Shown here: one piece after another, positions 1 to 8,325 of the stretch
Numbering within the stretch: position 1 is the first letter of the stretch
How the letters are laid out: each line of letters opens with the position of its first letter
Assembly: GCF_019598945.1 (NCBI RefSeq)
Contig: NZ_CP080598.1
Coordinates: 248,001 to 312,000 of the forward strand
Origin: Sphaerospermopsis torques-reginae ITEP-024
GTDB taxonomy: Bacteria; Cyanobacteriota; Cyanobacteriia; Cyanobacteriales; Nostocaceae
Reading direction: 5' to 3'
Length of the DNA: 64,000 nt
The notes under the pieces: generated by a model
The model's database searches: none
Told to the model about the DNA's origin: nothing
Seen by the model: the letters and a program-made list of their open reading frames with translations, nothing else
Position numbers and translations under genes: made by a program

Positions 1-1
1 A

Positions 2-373
2 TTTGCATGGGAAGGTGCTGTAGCTGTTGCACAATCTAAAGATAATGGACGTTTTGGTTCTCATCGTTTCTTAACCTGTGTTCCACAGCCAGGAATTGCC
101 ACTTCTTCATTTTTGTGCTTTCACTTCTTAACTGAAAAAGGATTAGAAGATTTAGGAAAAGCATCTCCAGGAGGTGCAGGACGAAATAGAACTCTTGGAT
201 TGAAAGCTTTAGAAAATATACAAGTTCCTATTCCTCTATTTGAGAAACAACTATGGTTTGATGATCTTCAAACTAAAATAGACACAATGAAACAACTCAG
301 AGAAGAAGCAATAAAAGAACTTGATGCGCTTTTACCTTCCATACTCGATAAAGCATTTAAAGGTGAATTGTAA
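2..373 (+). CDS. Type I restriction-modification specificity subunit (HsdS), C-terminal part
   Basis: The frame is open from the left edge, so the gene starts outside the window. The residues before position 113 (AWEGAVAVAQSKDNGRFG, then TCVPQPGIATSSF) continue the same protein, so the TTG at 113 is not the start. The closing part has the usual HsdS target-recognition-domain end (L..I.VPIP..EKQ..FDDLQTKID) followed by a conserved helix that sits between recognition domains and ends in LDALLPSILDKAFKGEL. The subunit selects the DNA target of a type I methyltransferase/restriction complex. The hsdM and hsdR partners are not visible here. Confidence 0.85.
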   Translation, partial: FAWEGAVAVAQSKDNGRFGSHRFLTCVPQPGIATSSFLCFHFLTEKGLEDLGKASPGGAGRNRTLGLKALENIQVPIPLFEKQLWFDDLQTKIDTMKQLREEAIKELDALLPSILDKAFKGEL

Positions 374-498
374 AAATTTAGGGGTAATACCCTTACGTAA
401 AAAATGCGATCGCTTTCTGCACACCATCAAATGCAGTCATTTTTTGGTAAAATATAAATGCACTTTCTCAAAAGTAACAATAATAATTTAAAATACAG

Positions 499-571
499 TG
501 GAGTTAAGCGGAATCGAACCGCTGACCTCTTCAATGCCATTGAAGCGCTCTACCAATTGAGCTATAACCCC
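499..571 (-). tRNA. tRNA-Ala (anticodon GGC)
   Basis: Read on the minus strand, the 73 bases fold as a full cloverleaf. The acceptor stem is GGGGTTA with TAACTCC and discriminator A, the D arm is GCTCAATTGGTAGAGC, the anticodon stem is CTTCA/TGAAG around loop ATGGCAT (anticodon GGC), and the T arm contains GGTTCGATTCC. CCA is not encoded. The gene stands alone between the restriction gene and psaK. Confidence 0.95.
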
Positions 572-694
572 GTAGGTTATATTACATATTATGACAGATT
601 ATTTTAATTTAGTCAACTGTGTTCGTAAATAATCCCGACCATTGTAGATGCGGCCGGGATAATGAATCACAAAAGACGGGATGAGATGTAAATC

Positions 695-955
695 CTAGAT
701 TCTGCCAATATAGTGCAATCCTAAGATAATACCAGCACCTAAGATATGACCAAAGGCGGCAGTTGCTAAAATAGCAGGTAAACCAAAACCACCAAAAAAC
801 TGAGGCGCGGGTGCTGCTGGTGCTGCACTGGGATATTGAATTGTAAATTTACCAAAGGCGATCGCAATGATGTTAGCGATAACCATGATGATACCAACGC
901 TAGGACTCCATTCTAAGGGTGCGGTCGCAGCAGCGAGTAAAGTTGAAGTCAACAC
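695..955 (-). CDS. psaK: Photosystem I reaction centre subunit PsaK
   Basis: This 86-residue protein has two hydrophobic segments (about residues 18-35 and 60-82) joined by a Pro/Ala-rich loop (AAPAAPAPQFFGGFGLP). That is the PsaK hairpin, in which the loop lies on the cytoplasmic side of the thylakoid membrane. The start region MLTSTLLAAA and the end GHILGAGIILGLHYIGRI match the family. PsaK sits at the edge of the photosystem I complex and contacts antenna. The length is normal for cyanobacteria. It appears monocistronic, facing sufE across about 300 bases. Confidence 0.9.
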   Translation of the reverse strand: MLTSTLLAAATAPLEWSPSVGIIMVIANIIAIAFGKFTIQYPSAAPAAPAPQFFGGFGLPAILATAAFGHILGAGIILGLHYIGRI

Positions 956-1250
956 CGGGTTTTCTCCTTGGATAGATTATTGAATCATTGACTATATAAT
1001 CTTCAGAATTACTCATAAAATTCAACAAAAATCTCAAATTTGCAGCATTTTTTAATATTTCGTCTAAATACTTCATGATTGGGTAATGGGTAATTGGTGA
1101 TGGATGATTGGTAATTGGGAAAATACAAATAATTTCCCCCTGCTCCACTGCTTCTTCCCCAGTCACCAATCACCAATCACCAATCACCAGCGATTAAAGA
1201 TCGCAAATCAATTACACTCAACATAAGACTGATTATTTTCTAAATTTACT
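956..1250. repeat. Intergenic stretch with short repeats between psaK and sufE
   Basis: About 295 bases lie between two divergent genes. The centre holds repeats built on GGTAATTGGTGAT and its complement (AATCACCAATCACC), which form an inverted pair near 1075-1200. A minus-strand open frame over this stretch is repeat-derived and is not called as a gene. The promoters of psaK and sufE must lie here, but no clear boxes are claimed. Confidence 0.5.
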
Positions 1251-1679
1251 ATGTCCTTAAGTCTTGATTCTTTACCACCAGCTTTGGCTAAAATTGTGCA
1301 ACGTTTTCAACGTGCTTCTGACCCAAAAAGACGTTATGAACAATTAATTTGGTATGCTCAGAAACTGCCAGAATTTCCTGAAGCTGATAAAGTCCCCGAA
1401 AATAAAGTTCCTGGTTGTGTCTCTCAGGTATATGTTACAGCTACACTCAATGACGGGAAGGTGGTTTTTCAGGGAGATTCTGATTCTCAACTGACTAAGG
1501 GACTGGTAGCACTTTTAATAGAAGGATTAAACGGATCATCACCTAATGAAATTGTACAACTAACTCCTGATTTTATTCAAGCCACGGGTTTAAATGTCAG
1601 CCTCACACCTTCCCGCGCTAATGGTTTTTACAACATTTTTAAAACTATGCAAAAAAAAGCGTTGGAATGTGATGGGTGA
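1251..1679 (+). CDS. sufE: Cysteine desulfuration protein SufE
   Basis: The protein has 142 residues, the normal SufE length. The conserved motif NKVPGCVSQVYV places the persulfide-accepting cysteine at residue 56, followed by the G.SDSQLTKGL segment typical of the SufE/YgdK fold. SufE takes sulfur from the SufS cysteine desulfurase and passes it to the SufBCD scaffold for iron-sulfur cluster building in the cytosol. The sufS and sufBCD genes are not in the window. The gene is followed at once by heptameric tandem repeats, so it is probably transcribed alone. Confidence 0.9.
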   Translation: MSLSLDSLPPALAKIVQRFQRASDPKRRYEQLIWYAQKLPEFPEADKVPENKVPGCVSQVYVTATLNDGKVVFQGDSDSQLTKGLVALLIEGLNGSSPNEIVQLTPDFIQATGLNVSLTPSRANGFYNIFKTMQKKALECDG

Positions 1680-1799
1680 CTGGTGACTGGTGACTGGTGA
1701 TTAGTGACTGGGGAAAATTTATAACCCAATACCCAATACCCAATAACTAATAACTAATAACTAATAACTAATAACTAATAACTAATAACTAATGACTAA
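1678..1799. repeat. Short tandemly repeated repeats (GACTGGT and AATAACT units)
   Basis: Three to four copies of GACTGGT/GACTGGTGA follow the sufE stop. CCCAATACCCAATA comes next, then about seven tandem copies of the 7-mer AATAACT run up to the next gene. Such heptameric repeats are typical of heterocystous cyanobacteria and carry no known function. Confidence 0.85.
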
Positions 1800-2689
1800 T
1801 GACTACTTTTAGTGTATTTACTGGAAAAGTACAAGAATTTCTTTGGAATTGGCAAAATCAGCCATTGCGGGTGGTTTATGAAACCAGAGGAGAGGGTTTA
1901 CCAGTTTTACTACTTCCTGCTTTTAGTAGCGTTTCCACACGGGGAGAAGTGGGAGAACTTGCCAAGTTACTCTCTACCCATTTTCAGGTTACTGCTATTG
2001 ACTGGCCGGGTTTTGGTGAAAGTTCACGCTTGAGTTTAGATTACAATCCCGCTATATATGAGCAATTTTTAGCAGATTTTGTGAAATCTGTTTTTAATAC
2101 TCCAATTATTGTAGTTGCGGCTGGTCATGCTACTGGTTATGTCTTGAAACTGGCAGTTAAACAACCAGATGCTTTTTCTAAGATTGTGTTATTAGCACCG
2201 ACTTGGCGCGGACCACTGCCAACAATGGGGGTAAATCAAAATATTGCTGGTATAGTTAGGGAAATGGTGCGATCGCCTATTTTCGGTCAAGCATTATATA
2301 AGCTAAACACCACCCCATCATTTTTATCTTGGATGTATCGCCGTCACGTTTTTACCGATACAGCTAAACTGACACCCGACTTTATCGCCCAAAAATGGCA
2401 AACCACCCAACAACCAAACGCCAGATTTGCCTCTGCGGCCTTTGTCACCGGCAACATTGACACTATTCACAGTCAAGGAGAATTTTTATCCTTGGTTGAG
2501 TCGGTAAACGTTCCCATAATGGCAGTTATAGGCGCATCTAGTCCGCCAAAATCGCGGCAAGAAATGGACGCTTTAGCAGAATTACAAAAAGTTAATAGCG
2601 TGATTATTCCTGGTACTTTGGGACTTCATGAGGAATATCCAGCAATTGTTTTTGATGCAATACTGCCATTTTTAACCAATATGTGTTAA
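1799..2689 (+). CDS. Alpha/beta-hydrolase-fold protein without nucleophile serine
   Basis: The 296 residues show an alpha/beta hydrolase layout: oxyanion-side strand VLLLPAFSSVSTRGE (about 36-50), the conserved strand IDWPGFGESS (68-77), a nucleophile-elbow segment VVAAGHATGYV (105-115) and a late His in GTLGLHEEYP. The elbow reads G-H-A-T-G, so alanine 111 stands where Ser, Asp or Cys is expected. Classic hydrolase chemistry is therefore doubtful. The role may be binding, or catalysis that does not need the nucleophile. The ATG is itself embedded in the upstream repeat (AATGACTAATGACTAC), so the exact start is uncertain. Confidence 0.7.
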   Translation: MTTFSVFTGKVQEFLWNWQNQPLRVVYETRGEGLPVLLLPAFSSVSTRGEVGELAKLLSTHFQVTAIDWPGFGESSRLSLDYNPAIYEQFLADFVKSVFNTPIIVVAAGHATGYVLKLAVKQPDAFSKIVLLAPTWRGPLPTMGVNQNIAGIVREMVRSPIFGQALYKLNTTPSFLSWMYRRHVFTDTAKLTPDFIAQKWQTTQQPNARFASAAFVTGNIDTIHSQGEFLSLVESVNVPIMAVIGASSPPKSRQEMDALAELQKVNSVIIPGTLGLHEEYPAIVFDAILPFLTNMC

Positions 2690-2691
2690 AC

Positions 2692-2706
2692 AGAGAATGA
2701 TTCTCA
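2692..2706. promoter_or_regulatory. Zur/Fur-type palindrome upstream of the CobW gene
   Basis: The sequence GAGAAT-G-ATTCTC is a perfect 6+1+6 inverted repeat, close in shape to cyanobacterial Zur boxes (TGATAATNATTATCA type) and Fur boxes. It lies just past the hydrolase stop and about 150 bases before the CobW-family gene, which in cyanobacteria is a known kind of Zur target. The assignment rests on the palindrome and context only. Confidence 0.4.
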
Positions 2707-2860
2707 ATGACTGTCAGGAGTCAGGAGTCAGGAGTCAGAATATTTGATCAATCACTAGATGATTAAATCCTGGTTTTTTGCGTCACTGTTAAAAAGCTGA
2801 CTGCTGACTGCTGATAGCTGACAAACAAATTATCAAAATTGCTTTACATTGTTTGAAATT

Positions 2861-3832
2861 ATGATGACTTCAGAAATAGCAAATACCGTACCCGTAACCG
2901 TTTTAACTGGCTATTTAGGCGCAGGAAAAACCACCCTCCTTAACCATATTCTCACCTACGAACACGGTAAAAAAGTTGCAGTTATCGTTAATGAATTTGG
3001 GGAAGTAGGCATTGATAATCAATTAGTAATTGATGCCGATGAAGAAATATTTGAAATGAACAATGGCTGTATTTGTTGTACAGTGCGCGGTGACTTAATC
3101 CGCATCATTGGTAATTTGATGAAACGCCGGGATAAATTTGATCATTTAGTAATTGAAACCACCGGATTAGCCGATCCTGCACCTGTGATTCAAACATTTT
3201 TTGTTGATGAAGATATGCAGAGTCAACTATCACTAGATGCAGTAGTTACAGTTGTAGATGCCAAACATATTTGGCAACATTGGGAAGCAGACGAAGCCCA
3301 AGAACAAATTGCTTTTGCGGATGTTATTTTATTAAACAAAACCGATTTAGTTAGTCCAGAAAATTTAGATGAATTAGAAAACCGCATTCGGTCAATGAAT
3401 GCAATGGCGAAAATTTACCGCACCCGTAATTCTGAATTATCAATGGATGCTTTATTGGGGGTAAATGCCTTTGATTTAGAACGCGCTTTAGAAATTGATC
3501 CTAACTTTTTAGGTGAAGATGCCCATGAACATGATGATAGTGTTTATTCTGTAGCATTAGTAGAAAAAGGTGCATTAGATGGGGAAAAATTAAATGCTTG
3601 GATGTCAGAATTACTCAGCACCAAAGGAACTGATATTTTCCGCATGAAAGGCATTTTAAACATTGCTGGTGAAGATAATCGTTTTGTTTTCCAAGGTGTA
3701 CACATGATTTTTGATGGTAAAGCAGATAGACCTTGGAAAGAAAATGAAACCAGAAAAAATGAACTTGTTTTTATTGGACGTAATTTAGATGAAGCCAAGT
3801 TAAAACAAGATTTTCTGGCTTGTATGGTGTAG
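2861..3832 (+). CDS. CobW/COG0523-family GTPase, probable zinc metallochaperone
   Basis: The P-loop GYLGAGKTTLLNHIL lies near the N-terminus, followed by NEFGEVGID, the metal-binding motif NNGCICCTVRGDL (CxCC), ETTGLADPAPV and the GTP-base motif NKTDLV. The C-terminal third is the CobW C-domain after a short His/Asp stretch (DAHEHDD). Family members bind Zn or other metals through CxCC and deliver them using GTP. A TTG at 2849 is also in frame, but the ATG ATG pair at 2861/2864 is the better start. Context (palindrome upstream, ZnuA-like gene downstream) favours zinc homeostasis. Confidence 0.85.
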   Translation: MMTSEIANTVPVTVLTGYLGAGKTTLLNHILTYEHGKKVAVIVNEFGEVGIDNQLVIDADEEIFEMNNGCICCTVRGDLIRIIGNLMKRRDKFDHLVIETTGLADPAPVIQTFFVDEDMQSQLSLDAVVTVVDAKHIWQHWEADEAQEQIAFADVILLNKTDLVSPENLDELENRIRSMNAMAKIYRTRNSELSMDALLGVNAFDLERALEIDPNFLGEDAHEHDDSVYSVALVEKGALDGEKLNAWMSELLSTKGTDIFRMKGILNIAGEDNRFVFQGVHMIFDGKADRPWKENETRKNELVFIGRNLDEAKLKQDFLACMV

Positions 3833-3999
3833 GAGTCAGGAGTCAGGAGTTTTTTATTTTGGATTTTGGATTTTGGATTTTGGATTGTTTTTGTCAACTC
3901 CAATCTAAAATCTAAAATCTAAAATCTAAAATCTAAAATTTTTCTCCCCTGTTCCCTGTTCCCTATTCCCTATTCCCTATTCCCTATTCCCTCTTAAAA
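3833..3999. repeat. Block of short tandem repeats
   Basis: Several 7-mer families follow each other: AGGAGTC, GGATTTT (four copies), its complement as AATCTAA (five copies), and CCCTATT (about six copies). The GGATTTT and AATCTAA runs are inverse to each other and could form a long hairpin after the CobW gene. No gene is seen here. Confidence 0.8.
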
Positions 4000-4000
4000 T

Positions 4001-5041
4001 ATGGACTTCACAACTAACACACCTCAACAATTTACAACCTACTATTCAGGAAACTTTGCAGATTATATCACCTCTCTAAATTGGTCATCCACAGGTGAAA
4101 AACTGGCTGTAATATCTGCTGCGGGAGAAGTTGTCATCTGGGAAAATAAAGAAATTACCTACTTACAAACCGCAATAGGTAAATCAATAGACTGTGTAGC
4201 TTTTTCCGCAGATGGTAAATATTTAGCCGTGGGTGGACAAGATGGAAAAGTGAAGATTTGGCGAGAAAATCAATTAATTAAAACCTTAGAAAATGCCCCT
4301 GCTTGGGTTGATCAATTAGCTTGGAATCATACTAATAATCTATTAGCTTTTAGTTTAGGGCGTTATGTGCAAGTTTGGGATGCAGATACAGAAGAAATTG
4401 TTGTCACTCTTAACTTTGAAAATTCATCAATTTTAGGAATTGATTGGCGAAAAGATGGTAAATATTTAGCTATTGGTGGTTATCAAGGAGTGAAAATTTG
4501 GAATAGTCAAGATTGGGATCATGAACCTTATATTTTAGCTATGGGTACAGTTAGTGTAGCAATGGCCTGGTCTGGCGATGGTAAATATTTAGCGTCAGGA
4601 AATATGGATCGTAGCGTCACAGTTGTAGAATGGGAAAATCCTGATCCTTGGGTTATGCGTGGTTTTCCGGGTAAAATTCGACAATTAGCTTGGTCTGATG
4701 TAACAACTGCTACAGGTGCGCCGCTGTTAGCTGCTTCCAGTGTGGAAGGTGTGGTAGTTTGGGAAAAATCAACGGATGAATCTTTAGGTTGGGAAGCGCA
4801 AGTTTTAACGAATCATGTGGATATAATTAATGCGATCGCCTATGCACCCCAAAGTTATATACTTGCTTCTGCTGGTGCTGATGGGTGGTTATGTTTATGG
4901 AACGAAAATTGTGAAGTATCGCAAATTCTCACAGGTGTACGTGGGGGTTTTTCGACTTTAGCTTGGCACCCCCAAGGTAAATTTTTAGCCGCAGGTGGGG
5001 AACAAGGAGAGTTACTAATTTGGTCAAAAACTAATGACTAA
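4001..5041 (+). CDS. WD40-repeat protein
   Basis: The 346 residues consist almost wholly of WD40-type repeats, with recurring W(S/R).DGKYLA.GG..G.VKIW units at about 30-42 residue spacing (for example AFSADGKYLAVGGQDGKVKIW near residue 70 and AWHPQGKFLAAGGEQGELLIW at the end). This gives roughly seven blades of one beta-propeller. No signal peptide or catalytic domain is present, so it is a cytosolic scaffold or binding protein. It follows the CobW GTPase in the same direction, separated by repeats, and may belong to the same metal response. The partner is unknown. Confidence 0.8.
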   Translation: MDFTTNTPQQFTTYYSGNFADYITSLNWSSTGEKLAVISAAGEVVIWENKEITYLQTAIGKSIDCVAFSADGKYLAVGGQDGKVKIWRENQLIKTLENAPAWVDQLAWNHTNNLLAFSLGRYVQVWDADTEEIVVTLNFENSSILGIDWRKDGKYLAIGGYQGVKIWNSQDWDHEPYILAMGTVSVAMAWSGDGKYLASGNMDRSVTVVEWENPDPWVMRGFPGKIRQLAWSDVTTATGAPLLAASSVEGVVVWEKSTDESLGWEAQVLTNHVDIINAIAYAPQSYILASAGADGWLCLWNENCEVSQILTGVRGGFSTLAWHPQGKFLAAGGEQGELLIWSKTND

Positions 5042-5091
5042 TGTTGAATAATTGGTTATGCTGTATCAGCAGCAGCCTTTAAGGGTGAACT

Positions 5092-5379
5092 ATGAACATA
5101 ACTAAAAACATAACTAAACTGATTTTTCTCGCTTGTCATCTGTTTTTAGCATCTTTGTTTTTGGTAGTAAGTCCAGCACAAGCATCTACTAGATGGAAGA
5201 CTGTAGCTACTTCTGATCAGATTGTAGCGGCATCTGTACAACCAATTCCCGAATTAACAAAACCCATTTTCAAACAACAAAACCAGCAAATTTCCAATAA
5301 TATTGGTTGCAGTTGTAGTGCTTGTGTTCAATCTAATTTTCATAAGTTGCAAGGTAAATTACCTGGTGCTGACTTTTAA
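5092..5379 (+). CDS. Small secreted cysteine-containing protein, function unknown
   Basis: The 95-residue protein begins with a clear signal peptide: a lysine-containing start, the hydrophobic run LIFLACHLFLASLFLVV, then SPAQA-S as a likely signal peptidase I site (about residue 31). The mature part is short and polar and carries a CSCSAC cluster (three cysteines in six residues) near residue 73, which could bind metal or form disulfides. It lies between the WD40 gene and the ZnuA-like gene, so a periplasmic zinc-related role is possible but unproven. Confidence 0.6.
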   Translation: MNITKNITKLIFLACHLFLASLFLVVSPAQASTRWKTVATSDQIVAASVQPIPELTKPIFKQQNQQISNNIGCSCSACVQSNFHKLQGKLPGADF

Positions 5380-5393
5380 TCAAGTTAGCAATT

Positions 5394-5471
5394 ATGAAAC
5401 AAAATTCTGGCACAGTATTACTCATTTCTGTGCCTTTATTACTTGCTTTTTTGACAGCATCCCAACTTTGA
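5394..5471 (+). CDS. Possible 25-residue single-span membrane peptide
   Basis: An ATG frame of 25 codons starts 15 bases after the preceding gene and encodes a short polar start followed by one hydrophobic stretch (VLLISVPLLLAFLTA). It could be a real micro-membrane protein, but no ribosome binding site stands out and the family is not recognised. Confidence 0.2.
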   Translation: MKQNSGTVLLISVPLLLAFLTASQL

Positions 5472-5660
5472 AAAAATAACCCCAGCCACACTAAAAAATC
5501 TCTTAAAATCTCTTACCTTTGTGTCCTTTGCGCCCTTTGCGGTTCAATCATATCAGGATATGGGAGCGTTTTATTTCGTTAGATCAACAAACATAAATTT
5601 ACACATTTGGAATGCTCCCTATTTTTTGATTTAAATTTAATTTAGAAATAGCAGTTATTT

Positions 5661-6659
5661 ATGACAAAAAAAATCATATACAAGAATTTATTAAATATTG
5701 CCTTATTGGTGATTTCTCTGGGATTTTCTGGTTGCAATAATCGCAATTTCAATACCAGATATATTCAGTATAATCAGACGCAAAATATTAACAAAAATCT
5801 TCCTCAAGTAGTGGCAACTACCAGTGTATTATGTGATTTAACTAAACAAGTTGCGGGAGAAACAATAAACTTAACTTGTTTAATTCCTCCTGGTTTAAAT
5901 CCAAGTATTTATGAACCGACACCAGAAGATATCCAAGCCATTGAACAAGCGAAACTTATTTTATATCATGGTTATAATTTTGAACTAAGTTTAATTAAAC
6001 CTATTCAAAATGCTCAAAATAATGCACCCAAAATAGCAGTCGCTCAACGTGCTGTCACCACACCTGAAAGATTACGTAAAAATGGTAAAAGTTTTACTGA
6101 ACCACATATTTGGCATGATGTGAAAAATACTATTAAAATGGCAGAAGTAGTTAATAGTAATTTAAGTAAAATATTACCTCAACATCAAAAAGAATATAGT
6201 CGCAATACCAGTAAATTAACCCAAGAATTAAATGAACTACATGATTGGGTTAAGTCTACACTTGCCACTATTCCTGATAAAAATCGCAAATTGTTAACCA
6301 CCCATGAAGCAATGATTTATTATGTCAAAGCTTATGGTTTTCCCTATAAAGGTAGTTTAGCAGATGTTAGGAATGAAGATAATTTAACAGATACAAGAGT
6401 GAAAAATTTAGCCCAATATATTCAAAAAACAAAAGCACCAACAGTTTTTGCAGATACAACAATTAATCTTATGTCACTGCAACCTATTACCAGCAAAGCA
6501 AATGTGAAACTTTTTGATAGACAACTTTATATTGATGGACTAGGTAAACCTGGTAGTGATGGAGAAACCTATCAAAAAATGATAGATGCAAATACGCGGA
6601 GTATTGTTGAAGGTTTGGGAGGTACTTATTTGAAATTTGAGCCAAATATTGGTAGGTAA
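5661..6659 (+). CDS. ZnuA/TroA-like metal ABC transporter substrate-binding lipoprotein
   Basis: The N-terminus has a lipoprotein signal with lipobox GFSGC (Cys25). The body is the cluster A-I metal-binding family: VVATTSVLCDLTKQVAG, then GLNPSIYEPTPEDIQAIEQA, EPHIWHD (His149/His152), TTHEAMIYY (His215) and FADTT. It would capture Zn2+ or Mn2+ in the periplasm for an ABC importer, although no permease or ATPase gene is adjacent. The first family ligand, His in the usual DPHxYEP, is Ser82 here. His103 in LYHGYNFE, where Asn is common, may compensate. The product is about normal length. Confidence 0.8.
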   Translation: MTKKIIYKNLLNIALLVISLGFSGCNNRNFNTRYIQYNQTQNINKNLPQVVATTSVLCDLTKQVAGETINLTCLIPPGLNPSIYEPTPEDIQAIEQAKLILYHGYNFELSLIKPIQNAQNNAPKIAVAQRAVTTPERLRKNGKSFTEPHIWHDVKNTIKMAEVVNSNLSKILPQHQKEYSRNTSKLTQELNELHDWVKSTLATIPDKNRKLLTTHEAMIYYVKAYGFPYKGSLADVRNEDNLTDTRVKNLAQYIQKTKAPTVFADTTINLMSLQPITSKANVKLFDRQLYIDGLGKPGSDGETYQKMIDANTRSIVEGLGGTYLKFEPNIGR

Positions 6660-6734
6660 ACTGGGGACTGGTGACTGGGTAATCAATTTTATTTTTTCCA
6701 ATTACCAATTACCAATTACCAATTACCAATATAA

Positions 6735-8099
6735 CTAAACACCTAAAGGAGATTTTACCCTTTGTCTTTTTCCAGTTGCAACTAACCATTTACCACCAGA
6801 AGGGGCTGAGGTGACACCCCGACGCACAGGTTTAACAGGAATGTTATTTACTAATTCAAAATCTAATTGTGACAAGATTGTAGCTAAAACTAGCTTCATT
6901 TCAAATAGTGCAAATGACATTCCTAAACATTTACGATTTCCACCACCAAAAGGTAAATATTCATAAGGTGCAAATTGTTTTTCTAAAAATCTTTCTGGTT
7001 TAAATTTCTCTGGTTCGGGATATAAATCTGGTCGGCGATGGGTTGAATATATGCAGCCTACTAACCATGAACCTGAGGGAAATTCATGACCCATAATTTC
7101 TATTGGCGATTTGACAATTCTCGGTAAGGTAATCATGGCAATAGGATAAATGCGGAGGGTTTCGTTACAAACTGCCGTTAAATAAGGTAGGCGGAAAATT
7201 TCGTTTTTATCTGTATTTTCATCCACACTATCTAACTCATGCAGCAGCTTTTCTCGCACTTCTGGTAAATTGTGAATCCAATATAATGCCCATGTAATTG
7301 CGGAAGCTGTGGTTTCATGACCTGCTATTAATAAAGTCATTAATTCATCTCGCAATTCTATATTGGTCATGGCTTCACCATTTTCATCTCGCGCTGACAT
7401 CATCAAAGAAAGAATATCAGTTCGATTGGGATCAGGATGATCTCTGCGTTCTTGAATTTCTGCATATAATAATTGATCAATTTTTTCCCTTTGTCGTAAA
7501 AAATAACCCCAGGGACTCCATTCTCCCAAATCTACTTGTAGTGCTGGGAAAAAATTAACGGCTGCTCGTAGGGGAGTATCACCGAAATTCAAAAGTGAAC
7601 AAAGCAGCTTTTCTAATTCTCTAAATCTTTCTCCTTCACAGATACCAAATACTGTATGTAAAATCACTTTTAGAGAAATTTGTTGGATTGATTCTCTGAC
7701 AGAAAATGGTGTACCAATTTGCAAATTGCTGATGGCTTCTTTGGTAATATCAGTGATAATTTGACCATAAGCTTTCATGCGATCGCCATAAAATGGAGGT
7801 GTTAATAATCGCCGTTGGCGTTGGTGTTCTGTTCCACTCAGCAACAATAAAGATTTTTCCCCCAATAAAGATTTTAAAAGTTGTGAACCTCTAGCATCTA
7901 ATTTTTCTAGAGAAGCTGCAAAAAGTTCCTGAATTGCTTGGGGGTTACTAATAAACACAATGGGTTCTTTACCAATAATATATGCTTGGAAAAAATCACC
8001 ATAATCTTTGGCATTTTTTTCCATAAATCCCCAAGGGTTGAATAACCATTGGAAGCGTTGGATAAATTGGGGGGTTGTGGGACTAGAGAAACTTGGCAT
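6735..8099 (-). CDS. Cytochrome P450, CYP110-like
   Basis: The protein has 454 residues with all P450 signatures: I-helix AGHETTASA (near residue 250), K-helix NETLRIYP (ExxR), PERF, and the heme-thiolate loop FGGGNRKCLG with its cysteine near residue 400. It is soluble, with no N-terminal anchor. The N-terminal pattern (FIQRFQWLFNPWGFMEKNAKDYGDFF) and overall sequence resemble the cyanobacterial CYP110 family, which hydroxylates fatty acids or terpenes. The substrate is unknown. The 22.1 kb gene is a clear paralog. Confidence 0.9.
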   Translation of the reverse strand: MPSFSSPTTPQFIQRFQWLFNPWGFMEKNAKDYGDFFQAYIIGKEPIVFISNPQAIQELFAASLEKLDARGSQLLKSLLGEKSLLLLSGTEHQRQRRLLTPPFYGDRMKAYGQIITDITKEAISNLQIGTPFSVRESIQQISLKVILHTVFGICEGERFRELEKLLCSLLNFGDTPLRAAVNFFPALQVDLGEWSPWGYFLRQREKIDQLLYAEIQERRDHPDPNRTDILSLMMSARDENGEAMTNIELRDELMTLLIAGHETTASAITWALYWIHNLPEVREKLLHELDSVDENTDKNEIFRLPYLTAVCNETLRIYPIAMITLPRIVKSPIEIMGHEFPSGSWLVGCIYSTHRRPDLYPEPEKFKPERFLEKQFAPYEYLPFGGGNRKCLGMSFALFEMKLVLATILSQLDFELVNNIPVKPVRRGVTSAPSGGKWLVATGKRQRVKSPLGV

Positions 8100-8325
8100 A
8101 ACACAAAAGATTAAAAATGATTTCTTACTAGATTAACAAATATAACCATAAATGCCAAATATTTATAAAAAATCTATCTTGAGGTTATTTCTACTTATTT
8201 CTATTGATGAGTTTGAATAATTTTAATGTCAGGAGTCAGCAGTCAAGATTCAGAAGTTATTAATGTTGACTTTTGACTTAATTTATCTCCCCCTCTCCGT
8301 CATCTCCTCTGTTACCTGATCTTTC

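Noticed and set aside
900-1169. Minus-strand 89-residue open frame upstream of psaK
   Set aside because: It overlaps the psaK start and is coded largely by GGTAATTGGTGAT repeats. No ribosome site or family resemblance.
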